Positions 6,288 through 14,900 are shown, counted from the stretch's first letter. The stretch: 36,606 nt of DNA from an uncultured Flavihumibacter sp. (GCA_946482545.1 CAMLRX010000039.1:1-36606), one strand, 5' to 3'. Notes: generated from the letters alone by a model not told the origin. Translations and numbers: made by a program.

Positions 6288-8972
6288 TTAAATCGCTTTA
6301 AGATAAGTCGACTGATTTTTAGCCACTTTGAATTCTACCGAAACATTGGTGCCTTCTCCGCTTTCCATGCGCAGCGTTCCATGTATTTGTTCAGACAGCC
6401 CCTTCATTAGTTTTAAGCCGAGAGAACTATGCTTGTTGATGTTAAAGTCGGAAGGTAGTCCTTTGCCGGTGTCTTTCAGTTCCAGCTTGTATGTATAGTC
6501 GTCTAAGGATTTCAGTACCACGGTTAGTTCTCCGGTATCCTGGTTGGTAAAAGCATGTTTGAAGCTGTTGGTTATCCCTTCGTTTATGATTAAACCCAAT
6601 GGAACGGCCTGTACCAAATCTAAAGTTAGCGGTTCCACATCCAGGGTTACCTTGATCTTTTTTTGGTCCGATAAGCTTTCCTTCAGGCATTCGGTCAACT
6701 CACACACATATACCTTCATGTCTATTTCATCATTGTTGCCGGACTGGTACAATTTCTGGTGGATCAGCGACATGGCCTGTACTCTCTGCTGGCTTACCTG
6801 TACGGCGGCCAGCGCTTCATCCGACAAGTACGCCGCCTGCGATTCCAGCAGGCTCTGCATAATTTGCAGGTGATTTTTTACCCGGTGGTGCACTTCTTTC
6901 ACCAGCCAGTCTTTTTCCTCCAGCAGTTTTTCCAGCAGGATATTTTGTTCGGAAATTTTCCGACTGCTTTTTTGTTTGATGCGGTATTGGTTGTACAGCA
7001 ATGCGAGGATGATGAACAGCAGGATGAGTCCGCCAATAGTTATTCTTTTAGCAAAGTTGGATTGTTTCAGCGCTGCATCCTGTAGCTCGCTTTTGCGTTT
7101 GAGCAATTGAATATCCTGGGCGTTCAGGCGGATGGTTTTGTCGTTTAGGATTAAACTTTTTTCCCTGCTGGCAGCAAGTGCTTTTTGCAGTTCAGCCTCA
7201 TTTTTCAGTAGCTCGATCCTGCTTTCTTTTACCAGAATATCCCGCAGTCTTTTTTCGTTTTCCAGCTTTTGCAAAAGTCCCTGCCTGGTTAGTAACTCAA
7301 TTTCTTTTTCCCTGCGGAGTATGGCCTGGTCTTTTAGCAGCAGGTCGTTGTTCTTCTTCTCTAATTCGTATCGGGTGGTTATTTCGGCGATAAGTCTGGT
7401 TTTCTTCGCGTTGAAAATCGTATCACTGATTAATTTGTACCTGTTCAGGTGGTTCATGGCGGAAAGGTAATTTCCGTTGGCAGAGTCTGTTTTGTAAAGC
7501 ATGTAGGAAATGTCGGCCTGTACATTGGCCGGAACGACATTTTGGTTCTGCATTACTTCGTCAAAAAATGCTTTTGTTTTATCGAAACGTTTATTGCGGT
7601 AATAGAATTTACCCAGGGCCAGCTTTGGTGCCATTACCCACGCTGGTGCAAGTCCGCTTGCGGGATCGATCATTCGGTTGTAGAAAGATTCCGCTTTTTC
7701 AAACTGTCCGAATGCATCATAGCAATCGCCATAAGCTTCATAAAGATTCATTTTGTCATCCGCCCCATATCTTGATAAAAACGCTTTCTCGATACTTTCT
7801 GTGTACGCCAGCGCTTCTTTCTTTTGGTTATTGGCCAATAACGCTTTGCAATGCCACTTCACCAATACGCCGGGCACAATTTTTCCTGAATCCCTTGATG
7901 CCTTGATGCCCATTTCAAAGGCCCTGATGGCATTTTCGTAATCAGCCAGTTCATAATAAGTTATGCCTAGCCTGGTGTAAGCATGCTCTATATTCCGGCC
8001 TTTGTTTTTTTGAACCTCTTTTATCCCTTCCAGCATGTGCTCTAATGCTTTTTCAAAATCACCCTGCATGCGGTATATGTCGTAAAACCGGGGACTGACT
8101 TTATAGGTGGTATTAAACCCGTTAGTGCGAAGAATGTGCTCTGCGGTTTTTGCCGCGCTCATCGCCAGGTCAAGTCTGCCTTCATCTGTGTAAATATCTG
8201 CGAGATAGATGTGGACATGGGCCAGTTTTTCGTGTTCCTTAGTTTGCTCCAGGAGCGATTTTGCCTTGAGTAAACAGCTTGTTTTTCCAGCAAAGTTTTC
8301 CGGCTTATGCGGTATTTTCTCAGCGATATTATGCCATAATAGCGCTCTTTTTTCAAGGTTATGCTGTGTTTTGTAAATGGAATCAAGGCTTTCCACATAT
8401 TGCCTTCCCACATCAATTCGGTCAGTCATGTGGTAAAAAACAGACAGTGCGTTAAGTCCCCAGATTTCATAATTCAACTGCTTATACAACCTGGCGTAGT
8501 ACAATACTTTGTGACTGTAAAAAATAACACTGTCTGAATTGGAGGGTTTGTTGTTGTAAGTTTCCGCATGCAGATTGGCAACCCTTGCATAAATGAAAGT
8601 CAGGTAAGTGCCTGGTAATAAACTTATTTTTTTGTGCGCTAATGTATGTTCATTCCTGATCAGGTGGAGAATAGCCTGAGAGACCACTCCGCCTCTGTAT
8701 CCGTTGCAACTGGTGTCCACTGCACCTGTTGCTTCAGCCATGCGCTGCCAGTATAACGCACTGTCCAGTGCATGTTTGTTGGTTTTCCTGGTGTCGTAAT
8801 GGGCGGTGCCAAGCAGGTTATATAGCGTTGCTTTTGCTGTGTCAGATTTAGCTGCGGCAATTCTGGTGAATAATTCAGCGATCTGCGTTTGCTGCTTTTC
8901 CTGCGCTAATGTGCCGTTCAGTACAATCAGTATAAAACCCGCGACCCAACCCAATTTAAGTTTCATAAACAA
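6288..8972 (-). CDS. TPR-containing sensor histidine kinase (HisKA_2 type)
   Basis: A membrane sensor kinase of 894 residues. After an N-terminal signal segment (ending near GTLAQ) there is a long run of helical tetratricopeptide-like repeats to about residue 525, predicted periplasmic. A long charged coiled coil (about 530-640) and one membrane helix (about 644-661, IGGLILLFIILALLYN) follow. The cytoplasmic part has a HisKA_2 dimerisation box with EVHHRVKNHLQ (His695/His696 region, phosphoacceptor) and a HATPase_c domain: N box INEGITNSFKH (Asn797, Asn802), G1 box DTGKGLP (Asp834), G2 GLKLMKGL. The HxxVKNHLQ form fits kinases of the HisKA_2/LytS-like side family found in Bacteroidota. No response regulator gene is adjacent, so its partner lies elsewhere. 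Start could be the ATG at 8972 or 8966. A TAnnTTTG match lies 150 bases upstream (TACTTTTG, 9126-9133) but lacks a well-placed -33 box. Confidence 0.92.
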   Translation of the reverse strand: MFMKLKLGWVAGFILIVLNGTLAQEKQQTQIAELFTRIAAAKSDTAKATLYNLLGTAHYDTRKTNKHALDSALYWQRMAEATGAVDTSCNGYRGGVVSQAILHLIRNEHTLAHKKISLLPGTYLTFIYARVANLHAETYNNKPSNSDSVIFYSHKVLYYARLYKQLNYEIWGLNALSVFYHMTDRIDVGRQYVESLDSIYKTQHNLEKRALLWHNIAEKIPHKPENFAGKTSCLLKAKSLLEQTKEHEKLAHVHIYLADIYTDEGRLDLAMSAAKTAEHILRTNGFNTTYKVSPRFYDIYRMQGDFEKALEHMLEGIKEVQKNKGRNIEHAYTRLGITYYELADYENAIRAFEMGIKASRDSGKIVPGVLVKWHCKALLANNQKKEALAYTESIEKAFLSRYGADDKMNLYEAYGDCYDAFGQFEKAESFYNRMIDPASGLAPAWVMAPKLALGKFYYRNKRFDKTKAFFDEVMQNQNVVPANVQADISYMLYKTDSANGNYLSAMNHLNRYKLISDTIFNAKKTRLIAEITTRYELEKKNNDLLLKDQAILRREKEIELLTRQGLLQKLENEKRLRDILVKESRIELLKNEAELQKALAASREKSLILNDKTIRLNAQDIQLLKRKSELQDAALKQSNFAKRITIGGLILLFIILALLYNQYRIKQKSSRKISEQNILLEKLLEEKDWLVKEVHHRVKNHLQIMQSLLESQAAYLSDEALAAVQVSQQRVQAMSLIHQKLYQSGNNDEIDMKVYVCELTECLKESLSDQKKIKVTLDVEPLTLDLVQAVPLGLIINEGITNSFKHAFTNQDTGELTVVLKSLDDYTYKLELKDTGKGLPSDFNINKHSSLGLKLMKGLSEQIHGTLRMESGEGTNVSVEFKVAKNQSTYLKAI

Positions 8973-9497
8973 AGTTTATAGGTGCTCATTGGTTATCTGG
9001 TGTTTTCGGTCGGAAGTTTTGGAAGATGCTATTATCATCGGGATGTTGTTCCCCTTTCAGGGCAATTAACTACTCGCTTCCAGGCTTTCCGGCAGGTAGT
9101 GGATCATAAGGCAGTAAGTTTAACCCAAAAGTACAGTTATTCAAAATATAGAAACCGTGATCGATTTTTTTGAATGATTTGTACAACTGATGGTACTTTT
9201 TATACGATGGCAGATGTTTGATGAATGGCGCGTTGAAAGAGGCCTGAAAGTATATTCCAATAGTCCTGGGAATGGAAACGGTGGATGAACCGATTTATGG
9301 ATGCCGGAACTTTGGGAGAAAGAATGCCTGAATTAAAGAAGTGTTGATTCCTGGTAATTAATACGTTGATTGTGAATTGCTTTTTATGAAGTAGTTCCTT
9401 GCGTGTGTTGCTGACCAATTAGAATAGAGCTGCATATACTTCATAAGCGGATAATGAAATTTATGACTTGCTTCTAAAATAAAGTCACAATATCGGC
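8973..9497. other. 525-bp gap without a recognised gene
   Basis: No convincing coding sequence. The longest frame is 72 codons on the minus strand (9200-9418); its translation (ITRNQHFFNSGILSPK...) is not recognised and no terminator or promoter is clearly tied to it. The plus strand is broken by stops in all frames. A minus-strand TACTTTTG at 9126-9133 may be part of the kinase promoter. The stretch could hold a decayed gene or a small RNA; nothing supports either directly. Confidence 0.5.
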
Positions 9498-10904
9498 TTA
9501 CTTAATCCCCAGGTTCAGCGATTGAACGGCAACGGCTGTATTGTCCGTGTTGTTTTCCACCCAAACTTCAATGTAATCGTTCTTTGCGAGTTGTACGGTG
9601 CAGGAAAGAGAAACGGAAGCCTGGTCGCTGCTGTTGATTAATCTTACTCTTTGTCTTGATTCCTCCAGCACTACGCCGTTTTTAGCAATGTAGAAGGTGT
9701 ATAGTTTATTCGAGAATATTGAACCGTGAATGGCCGTCATGGCGCAGGTTACCTGGAATCTTCTTGTTTTGGTGCCGGTATAGGTAAGGCGCAGGTTGGC
9801 CGGCGAGGTAACCCGGAACAGGTTGCTGGACGTAGTTGTGCCCGCTACCTTTACTTTGGTATTCACATTGGAAAAACTTGTGGTGGCCGTTGTGCTGATG
9901 TATAAATTACCAGTGGCCACATCGTCTTTTTCCGTATCCAGTCCGGTGGATTCCACCTCCCAGTTGCCGGAAAAAACACCGGTTTTATAGGTGCCGTTCC
10001 CATCAAAAAGTACGCTTTTAATTTCCCCGGAAGCAATGCTGGTGATCCCTGAAACATCCATGCCTATGGCTGTGTTGGCAGACTGGCAAATCATATCACC
10101 GCCAATTTTCTGGATGATATTGAAAGTGCCGGTAAACTTCTCGTACGTATTCTTGTTGGAGCCATCCCACAGCTGGTTGCTGAGCACGATATTGTTGTTG
10201 TTCTCGAAAGTGATGCCATTGTTGTTGTAGAAATACGCGATGGTGCTGAAAAATACGGTTCCGCCAAAACCTTTAATGGTGCCAAGTCCGCCGCAGGCAA
10301 GTACGTAACAGTTCTGGAAAATAAGATTGGTATTGGTACCACCCGCGTTCAGGTTGAACAGGTTTGAGGATGATGTAAGCGTGAGCAACCGCAGCGTGCC
10401 GCCCAAACTCCCGGTAAACAGTTCGCCGCCGCCGGTATATATAATTTTATCCTGCGTGGCATTCACACCAATCAGGCAGGAGCCATTCAGGTTGATCTTG
10501 CTGGATAATGTAATGGCGCCGTTTATTTCGTAAGTAGTATTCGCCAAAAGTGTGATGATACCACCTGAGGGAGCGGGCAGGTCTGTAGTACTCTTCACGA
10601 TTACGTGGTTGCTCCTGGTAAGTAGGGCACTGTTCAATGCAAGCCATCCACTATTGCGCCTTACCATCAGTTGTTTGGATGGACTATGGAAGATCACCAT
10701 CCCATCCGGAGGCGTAAGGGCATTGATCAGGGCGGTATCCGCGATACGTGGGAACAGTAACCCCTGGTTGTCGGATTTTAGTTCCAGCACCGCTGATTTT
10801 TCGATGCCATAAGGCTGGTTTCCGAGCCGCAGTTGTTGTGCACTGGTTTGCTGTTGGAAAAAAGTGATGGCAAGAAGCAATGCCACAATGTATAACTTTC
10901 TCAT
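9498..10904 (-). CDS. Secreted beta-rich (beta-helix-like) protein
   Basis: A 468-residue protein with a signal peptide of about 22 residues (MRKLYIVALLLAITFF..., ending near TSA). Residues about 23-88 repeat the N-terminal module of the protein at 2127-3458: LGNQPYGIEKSAVLELKS, then QGLLFPRIADTALINALTPP and DGM. Residues about 95-330 are rich in Asn, Thr, Gly and Ile with short repeating turns (TFENNNNIVLSNQLWDG), as in right-handed parallel beta helices. The last ~130 residues look like a jelly-roll-type module (FYIAKNGVVLEESRQRVRLI ... YIEVWVENNTDNTAVAVQSL) of the kind seen in phage and surface proteins. There is no T9SS sorting domain. Function unknown; a surface or host/phage-like adhesin role is a guess. 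Confidence 0.85.
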   Translation of the reverse strand: MRKLYIVALLLAITFFQQQTSAQQLRLGNQPYGIEKSAVLELKSDNQGLLFPRIADTALINALTPPDGMVIFHSPSKQLMVRRNSGWLALNSALLTRSNHVIVKSTTDLPAPSGGIITLLANTTYEINGAITLSSKINLNGSCLIGVNATQDKIIYTGGGELFTGSLGGTLRLLTLTSSSNLFNLNAGGTNTNLIFQNCYVLACGGLGTIKGFGGTVFFSTIAYFYNNNGITFENNNNIVLSNQLWDGSNKNTYEKFTGTFNIIQKIGGDMICQSANTAIGMDVSGITSIASGEIKSVLFDGNGTYKTGVFSGNWEVESTGLDTEKDDVATGNLYISTTATTSFSNVNTKVKVAGTTTSSNLFRVTSPANLRLTYTGTKTRRFQVTCAMTAIHGSIFSNKLYTFYIAKNGVVLEESRQRVRLINSSDQASVSLSCTVQLAKNDYIEVWVENNTDNTAVAVQSLNLGIK

Positions 10905-11029
10905 AGGCCTGGGTGATATTGGGATTTCACCTCAAAGATGCCCGTATTTTACTGGCGGGAGAAAGATTGCAAAGTAGTTAACCTGCGCTTAACCACGCGG
11001 TAAGTGGGAACGCTTAGTGCTGGTGGGGA

Positions 11030-11225
11030 TTTTTTTCACGCAAGGACGCACTGCTTCGTACCTCGCAGGGCTGTTGATGTGCTGCGGGTTGAGGGAGGAT
11101 GTACTGCTTCGTATCGCGCTGCCTCGCAGAAGTAAAGACGTAAGGCGTTAATTGGTTGGCAGAATTCTTTTTGGATAGAGGGTTTCTCATTTCTCATTTC
11201 TCGCTACGGCGCTACGGCGCAACCC
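11030..11225. repeat. Dispersed repeat element, copy C (inverted, degraded)
   Basis: Read on the plus strand this matches the reverse complement of the right half of copies A and B in the same order: TTTTTTCACGCAA, CACTGCTTCGTACCTCGCAG, AAGGCGTTAATTGGTTGGC and finally TTTCTCGCTACGGCGC. The pieces CTGCTTCGT and CCTCGCAG occur twice (11051-11068 and 11104-11129), suggesting internal duplication. The left half found in A and B is absent. It is non-coding. Confidence 0.65.
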
Positions 11226-11391
11226 TTATTAGTTGGGAATTACTTTTTACGGCGGGCGTCGATGCATCCATTAAATCAGTAAGATTGGATTTACGGCCAG
11301 CAGTAGCGTTGCCTTTGAAGGATGGCCGGTTACTTCGCGTGTACCCGGAAGCTGGTGTATTACTTTTATCAGATGGTAAATGCTGAAACAT
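11226..11391. other. Short region with an unassigned open frame
   Basis: Between repeat copy C and the terminator hairpin lies part of a plus-strand frame (11156-11386, 76 codons) whose first codons fall inside the repeat. Its later part (GVDASIKSVRLDLRPAVAL) is not recognised. The stop sits six bases before a hairpin with a plus-strand T-tract, so a decayed gene end is possible. I do not call a gene here. Confidence 0.3.
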
Positions 11392-11428
11392 GTAAGGGCG
11401 CACCTTGAAGGCACGCCCCTTACTTTTT
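11392..11428. terminator. Terminator-like hairpin at the end of the creD operon
   Basis: Interrupted stem GTAAGGGCG / CGCCCCTTAC (outer 7 bp perfect, one bulge) followed on the plus strand by TTTTT. It lies 24-60 bases beyond the last minus-strand gene of the five-gene operon, so it is placed to stop that transcript, although the better T-tract is on the plus strand. Confidence 0.55.
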
Positions 11429-11451
11429 CATAGTATCAGAGGAAATGGTTT

Positions 11452-12126
11452 TTAAGCCGATGCAGGCCGGAGGAAATGGACTTTCGCTATTTTAATCATA
11501 AGATAGAAGACGGTCATAAGAAAGGAATAACTCAGCGTCATGGCCCATAGTTCAAAAGAGTTTGCGGGGAAGAACACTGCGTTACCAATATCTTTTATAA
11601 GTTCGAAAGGGTTGGAGACTACATCCCAACTGTTGTAACGCCAGTATCGGCCAATATAAACACCGAAAGCGTTTACTACCATGAATCCATAGACGAATAC
11701 GAACTCTTTGAAACGGGATTTATAGGTGATAAGTCTTTCCACCCGGCTTACCGACATAAACCCAAGCAGACAGCCGTTCCAGGCGAAGGACAATATCAGC
11801 AGCAGATCGTACCATAATGGGATATTGCCACGCTGCTTCAGGTGAAAAAGATCGGTGATAATGTAAAAGCTGTTGGGTAGAAAAAGAAGCCATCCCGCAA
11901 GGAAAAAAACACGGGTAAAACCGCTGTATTTTAACGCAAGCTGCGCAAAAAACAAAGGCAGTGCACCTAAAAAAAGGTTCCAGATCAGGAAGTAGAACGA
12001 CCAATCGTGCACGACCAGTGAACGAGCCACCACCAGAGCTATACTGAAACAAACGGAGAGCGCCACCAGCCAGTAAAAATCTGATTTCTTCAGCGTTGTA
12101 TCATTATTGTTCAGTGCAATGTTCAT
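11452..12126 (-). CDS. DUF1361 family membrane protein
   Basis: A 224-residue integral membrane protein with about six or seven hydrophobic helices. The family signature is visible: NLFLGALPLFFAQ, then LLFLPNSFYIITDLFHL and PLWYDLLLI. The polar residues in PNSFYIITDL and the WYD motif are typical of DUF1361, whose function is unknown. Its start codon overlaps the last four bases of the preceding kinase-family gene (12123-12126), so translation is probably coupled. It is the last gene of the minus-strand operon that begins at 14852. Confidence 0.85.
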   Translation of the reverse strand: MNIALNNNDTTLKKSDFYWLVALSVCFSIALVVARSLVVHDWSFYFLIWNLFLGALPLFFAQLALKYSGFTRVFFLAGWLLFLPNSFYIITDLFHLKQRGNIPLWYDLLLILSFAWNGCLLGFMSVSRVERLITYKSRFKEFVFVYGFMVVNAFGVYIGRYWRYNSWDVVSNPFELIKDIGNAVFFPANSFELWAMTLSYSFLMTVFYLMIKIAKVHFLRPASA

Positions 12127-12500
12127 GCTTGTAAGAATTTAGGAATGAAAATGATAAGCCCCACCACGAATGCAATGATTGCTGTTACAAGTACAGCCGC
12201 GGCGGCCATGTCTTTGATGAGCTTCACCAAACGGTGCGGACCAGGGTGCAAGAGGTCCATCGTTTTTTCAATGCACGCGTTCAGTATCTCCGCGCACCAT
12301 ACCATGCCGATGCACAAGAGCAATACGATGGTTTCCCAGGTGGCCATCGGGAAGTACCATATACCGGTGAGTACGAGTACAGTCGCGAGCAAGTGAATCC
12401 AGGCATGTGGTTCTCCGCGCATGAAGGCCGAAAGTCCCTGAAACGCATAGCGGAAGCCCGCTATGCGTTGTGAAGGAGAGAATAGTTTTTTGAATACCAT
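12123..12500 (-). CDS. dgkA: Diacylglycerol kinase / undecaprenol kinase family protein
   Basis: A 125-residue protein of the prokaryotic DgkA family, small trimeric membrane kinases that phosphorylate diacylglycerol or undecaprenol for lipid recycling. Three hydrophobic helices are visible. Key family residues appear: Glu30 near the N-terminal amphipathic region, the AEILNACIEKTMD motif (Glu71, Asn74, Glu78), and KDMAAAAVLV (Asp97). Length equals that of the family. Which lipid is used cannot be told from sequence; in Gram-positive bacteria similar proteins act on undecaprenol. It starts three bases after the creD stop and overlaps the DUF1361 gene by four bases. Confidence 0.88.
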   Translation of the reverse strand: MVFKKLFSPSQRIAGFRYAFQGLSAFMRGEPHAWIHLLATVLVLTGIWYFPMATWETIVLLLCIGMVWCAEILNACIEKTMDLLHPGPHRLVKLIKDMAAAAVLVTAIIAFVVGLIIFIPKFLQA

Positions 12501-12503
12501 GAT

Positions 12504-13838
12504 TTAGTTGTTTGAAGGTGCGGACGTTCCGTACCAGTTTATTCTTCTGGAAAAATACATGATCAGCGCCAGGGTGAAGAACAGGCCTATGCTACCGAAC
12601 AGCAACGCGTTATCTTGTGCCTGGAGCAGGATATAAATGAAGAAGTAGAGCAGGAGCAATACCACACCGGGCAGCAACGCGAGCTTCCATTTTCCGAACA
12701 GGCTCTTCGAATAAAGCGTGATCAGTGTTACTGTTGCGAGGGTAGCGATGATGTAAGCCATATCGAAATTCAGGTACTCGGAGAAAGAAAGCAGTAAGGT
12801 ATAGAATATGCTCAATGCCAGACCGATCAATACGTATTGAATGGGATGCACACTTCTTTTCTGCAGTACTTCAATAAAGAAAAACAGCGAGAACGTTAAC
12901 CCGATAAACAAGATGGCGTATTTCGCGGCACGCATGGTTTTGGCGTAGCCATCTGCAGGCTGGATCAGATTCACGCCAAAACGTACGTTCCCGGGCTTAT
13001 GGGTCGACCCCTTCCAGTATTGTGGTAACCCGGCATTCTGGCCCAATAACTTCCACTGTGCAGTAAAGCCAGAATCGGTCACCACGTGTTCTCCCAGAAA
13101 ATCACCGTCAAAAGCAGGGTCTTTCCACGTACTCTGCAAACTGGCCAGGGTGCTTTCTGCCGAAGGCGAGATAAAGAAACTGTGCGAGCCTTTCAGTTTA
13201 AGGTGAATCGAAAAGTTATAACTGGAAATAGAATCCAGTGTTAAAGGCACAGTTGTTACCAGCCCCTTCCCCACCACATCATTGTTCTCCGCACCCGGTG
13301 AGAACTTATGCGCTGCGCCATTCCATTGCAACACGATGTTCTCTTCCATCCCCCGTGCATCCGTGAGCCCCATAATGATGTGCGCTTTCTGCGGCAGCAT
13401 CTGCTCGGGGCGCAACTGTAATACCGTTGGATCCACAGGTTTGAAGTTCCCGCTCATTGTTACATCGCTTCGGTACAATATTACCTGGTACAAACTCCGC
13501 TTCCGTACTTCCGGATCAAGCTTTCCCTTCACGATTAAATTCTCGGGAAGAAAATACGCGTTCAGTTCCCGGGTTACGATTTTTCCATCCGCCGTCTGAA
13601 CCATTTCCTGGTAAGGCACCACCAGTATGGGACCTGTCAGCGTTTGAGCGGAGGCCCATTTCCCACTCACTTCAGCCTGAACTTCTTCCTGCCGTTGCTC
13701 CCGTTCGCGTACGAGGTCCATGATATAGGAAGCGGGAATCAGCATCAGTAATATCAGGATACCGATCATGGTTCCTTTGAACAAAAGTTTGAATTGCTGC
13801 CAGAAAGGAATTGAAGGTGTTGAAGGTTCTTGTTCCAT
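12504..13838 (-). CDS. creD: CreD family inner membrane protein
   Basis: A 444-residue protein matching CreD, an inner-membrane protein linked in Enterobacteria and Pseudomonas to the CreBC regulon and envelope integrity. The N-terminal membrane helix (about 20-40, LIPASYIMDLVREREQRQ) is followed by the family hallmark SGKWASAQTLTGPILVVPY. A large periplasmic beta-rich domain extends to about residue 305 (LQWNGAAHKF..., VRFGVNLIQPADGYAKTMRA). Five C-terminal membrane helices follow, with QYVLIGLALSIFYTLLLSF typical of CreD. No creBC-type genes are nearby; instead a winged-helix regulator lies just upstream, an arrangement I recall for Bacteroidota CreD. Substrate or activity is unknown. Confidence 0.93.
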   Translation of the reverse strand: MEQEPSTPSIPFWQQFKLLFKGTMIGILILLMLIPASYIMDLVREREQRQEEVQAEVSGKWASAQTLTGPILVVPYQEMVQTADGKIVTRELNAYFLPENLIVKGKLDPEVRKRSLYQVILYRSDVTMSGNFKPVDPTVLQLRPEQMLPQKAHIIMGLTDARGMEENIVLQWNGAAHKFSPGAENNDVVGKGLVTTVPLTLDSISSYNFSIHLKLKGSHSFFISPSAESTLASLQSTWKDPAFDGDFLGEHVVTDSGFTAQWKLLGQNAGLPQYWKGSTHKPGNVRFGVNLIQPADGYAKTMRAAKYAILFIGLTFSLFFFIEVLQKRSVHPIQYVLIGLALSIFYTLLLSFSEYLNFDMAYIIATLATVTLITLYSKSLFGKWKLALLPGVVLLLLYFFIYILLQAQDNALLFGSIGLFFTLALIMYFSRRINWYGTSAPSNN

Positions 13839-13899
13839 TTTATATAAGATTAAAGTTTTGAAAAGCGCTTTGAATTACAAAGTATCTAGGTAAAAAAAT

Positions 13900-14199
13900 T
13901 TAGCCCAGTAGTTTGATCATTTGCTCCAGTGCTTCCAGGTGCGCTTTAAACGCTTTTTCTCCGGCTTTGGAAACCTGGTAAGTTGTGTTTGTTTTTCGTC
14001 CTATGAATCCCTTCTGCACTTTAACGAATCCCTGTTCTTCCAATGTTTTCAGGTGCGACGCAAGGTTGCCGTCGGTCACTTCAATGAGTTCCTTCAGTTC
14101 GTTGAAGCTCACTTCATTGTTGACCATCAGCGCACTCATAATGCCCAGCCTGATCCTGGAATCAAAAATCTTGTTTAAATGTTCAATGGGATTCTTCAT
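13900..14199 (-). CDS. Winged-helix transcriptional regulator (HTH_34/ArsR-like)
   Basis: A 99-residue DNA-binding protein formed of one winged-helix domain: an N-terminal helix (NKIFDSRIRLGIMSALMV), the recognition region (FNELKELIEVTDGNLASHLK), then the wing (FVKVQKGFIGRKTNTTYQVS) and a C-terminal dimerisation helix. There is no Cys metal site, so it is not a typical metal-sensing ArsR. I start it at 14199 because upstream in-frame codons overlap the preceding gene; this leaves a 14-base gap. Placed between a membrane protein and creD, it probably controls this operon; its own binding site was not identified. Confidence 0.9.
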   Translation of the reverse strand: MKNPIEHLNKIFDSRIRLGIMSALMVNNEVSFNELKELIEVTDGNLASHLKTLEEQGFVKVQKGFIGRKTNTTYQVSKAGEKAFKAHLEALEQMIKLLG

Positions 14200-14213
14200 A
14201 AATTTCCTGTTCT

Positions 14214-14852
14214 TCAGCTCCCGGACCGCGCATCGTATTTTCTCCACATGATGATGCCGTAAAGGATATGCAGTACGCCGAAACCAGCGGCCCAAAAGTA
14301 CAATCCTTTACCGGGAATCCATACATTCACCAGTCCAAGGATCACCTCACAATACCCGAGATACCTGATGTCGTCAAAAGTATATTTGCTGGCATTCACC
14401 AATGCGAGTCCGTAAAAAATAAGACAAGCAGGCGCCACGAAGCGCCAGTCGCTGTGCCAAAGCATCCCTAGAATGAATATGGCGCCGGCTGTAAAAGGAA
14501 TCAGAAAACTGCCTGCCAGTTTCCGGGAGCCGGTATCCCAGAGTTTTTCTTTTTGTTTGCGCGTTTTCTGCCAGGTAAAATAAAAGCCGCTCAGCAATGC
14601 CAGAGCCAGCACAATCATTCCCAACTGAAACAATTCTGTTTTCAGGAAAGAAAACCTGTCGTTGCGGTAACCGCCCGTTTCATACCCCTCGTAATAACCG
14701 TCCAGTATAAGTTTTGCACGCGCGGCCCCTATCAATGCGATCACACCGGCGCTTACGCCGCTAAGTCCGCTGAGGGAAAGGAACCGGGAGGAGCGGGACA
14801 TCATTTTCCTGATGTCGGACAATGTTTCTAAATGTTCTTCTTTGGATTGCAT
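14214..14852 (-). CDS. Conserved membrane protein, first gene of creD operon
   Basis: A 212-residue protein with a short charged N-terminus (MQSKEEHLETLSDIRKMMSR) and about six hydrophobic helices (LSGVSAGVIALIGAARAK; LGMIVLALALLSGFYF; LIPFTAGAIFILGMLW; ACLIFYGLALVNAS and others). I do not recognise a named family, but similar proteins preceding a winged-helix gene are common in Bacteroidota, and the protein may act with the regulator as a membrane-linked control pair. The start at 14852 is preferred to 14867 because the predicted transcription start lies near 14864. Confidence 0.8.
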   Translation of the reverse strand: MQSKEEHLETLSDIRKMMSRSSRFLSLSGLSGVSAGVIALIGAARAKLILDGYYEGYETGGYRNDRFSFLKTELFQLGMIVLALALLSGFYFTWQKTRKQKEKLWDTGSRKLAGSFLIPFTAGAIFILGMLWHSDWRFVAPACLIFYGLALVNASKYTFDDIRYLGYCEVILGLVNVWIPGKGLYFWAAGFGVLHILYGIIMWRKYDARSGS

Positions 14853-14869
14853 AAAAGCACTTTGCACTT

Positions 14870-14900
14870 CAAAGTAAAGACAAGTTTCTCAATCCCGCAA
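14870..14900 (-). promoter_or_regulatory. Promoter for the creD operon
   Basis: On the minus strand: TTG (14900-14898), 20-base spacer, then TTACTTTG (14877-14870), one mismatch from TAnnTTTG. The predicted start of transcription is about 14864, leaving a leader of about 12 bases before the ATG at 14852. Confidence 0.5.

Noticed and set aside
9200..9418. Minus-strand frame of 72 codons
   Set aside because: No recognisable family, no promoter or terminator, and ordinary chance length for this base composition.
11156..11386. Plus-strand frame of 76 codons before a terminator-like hairpin
   Set aside because: Its first third lies in degraded repeat copy C and the rest matches nothing I know. 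The link to the hairpin is the only argument for a gene, which is not enough.
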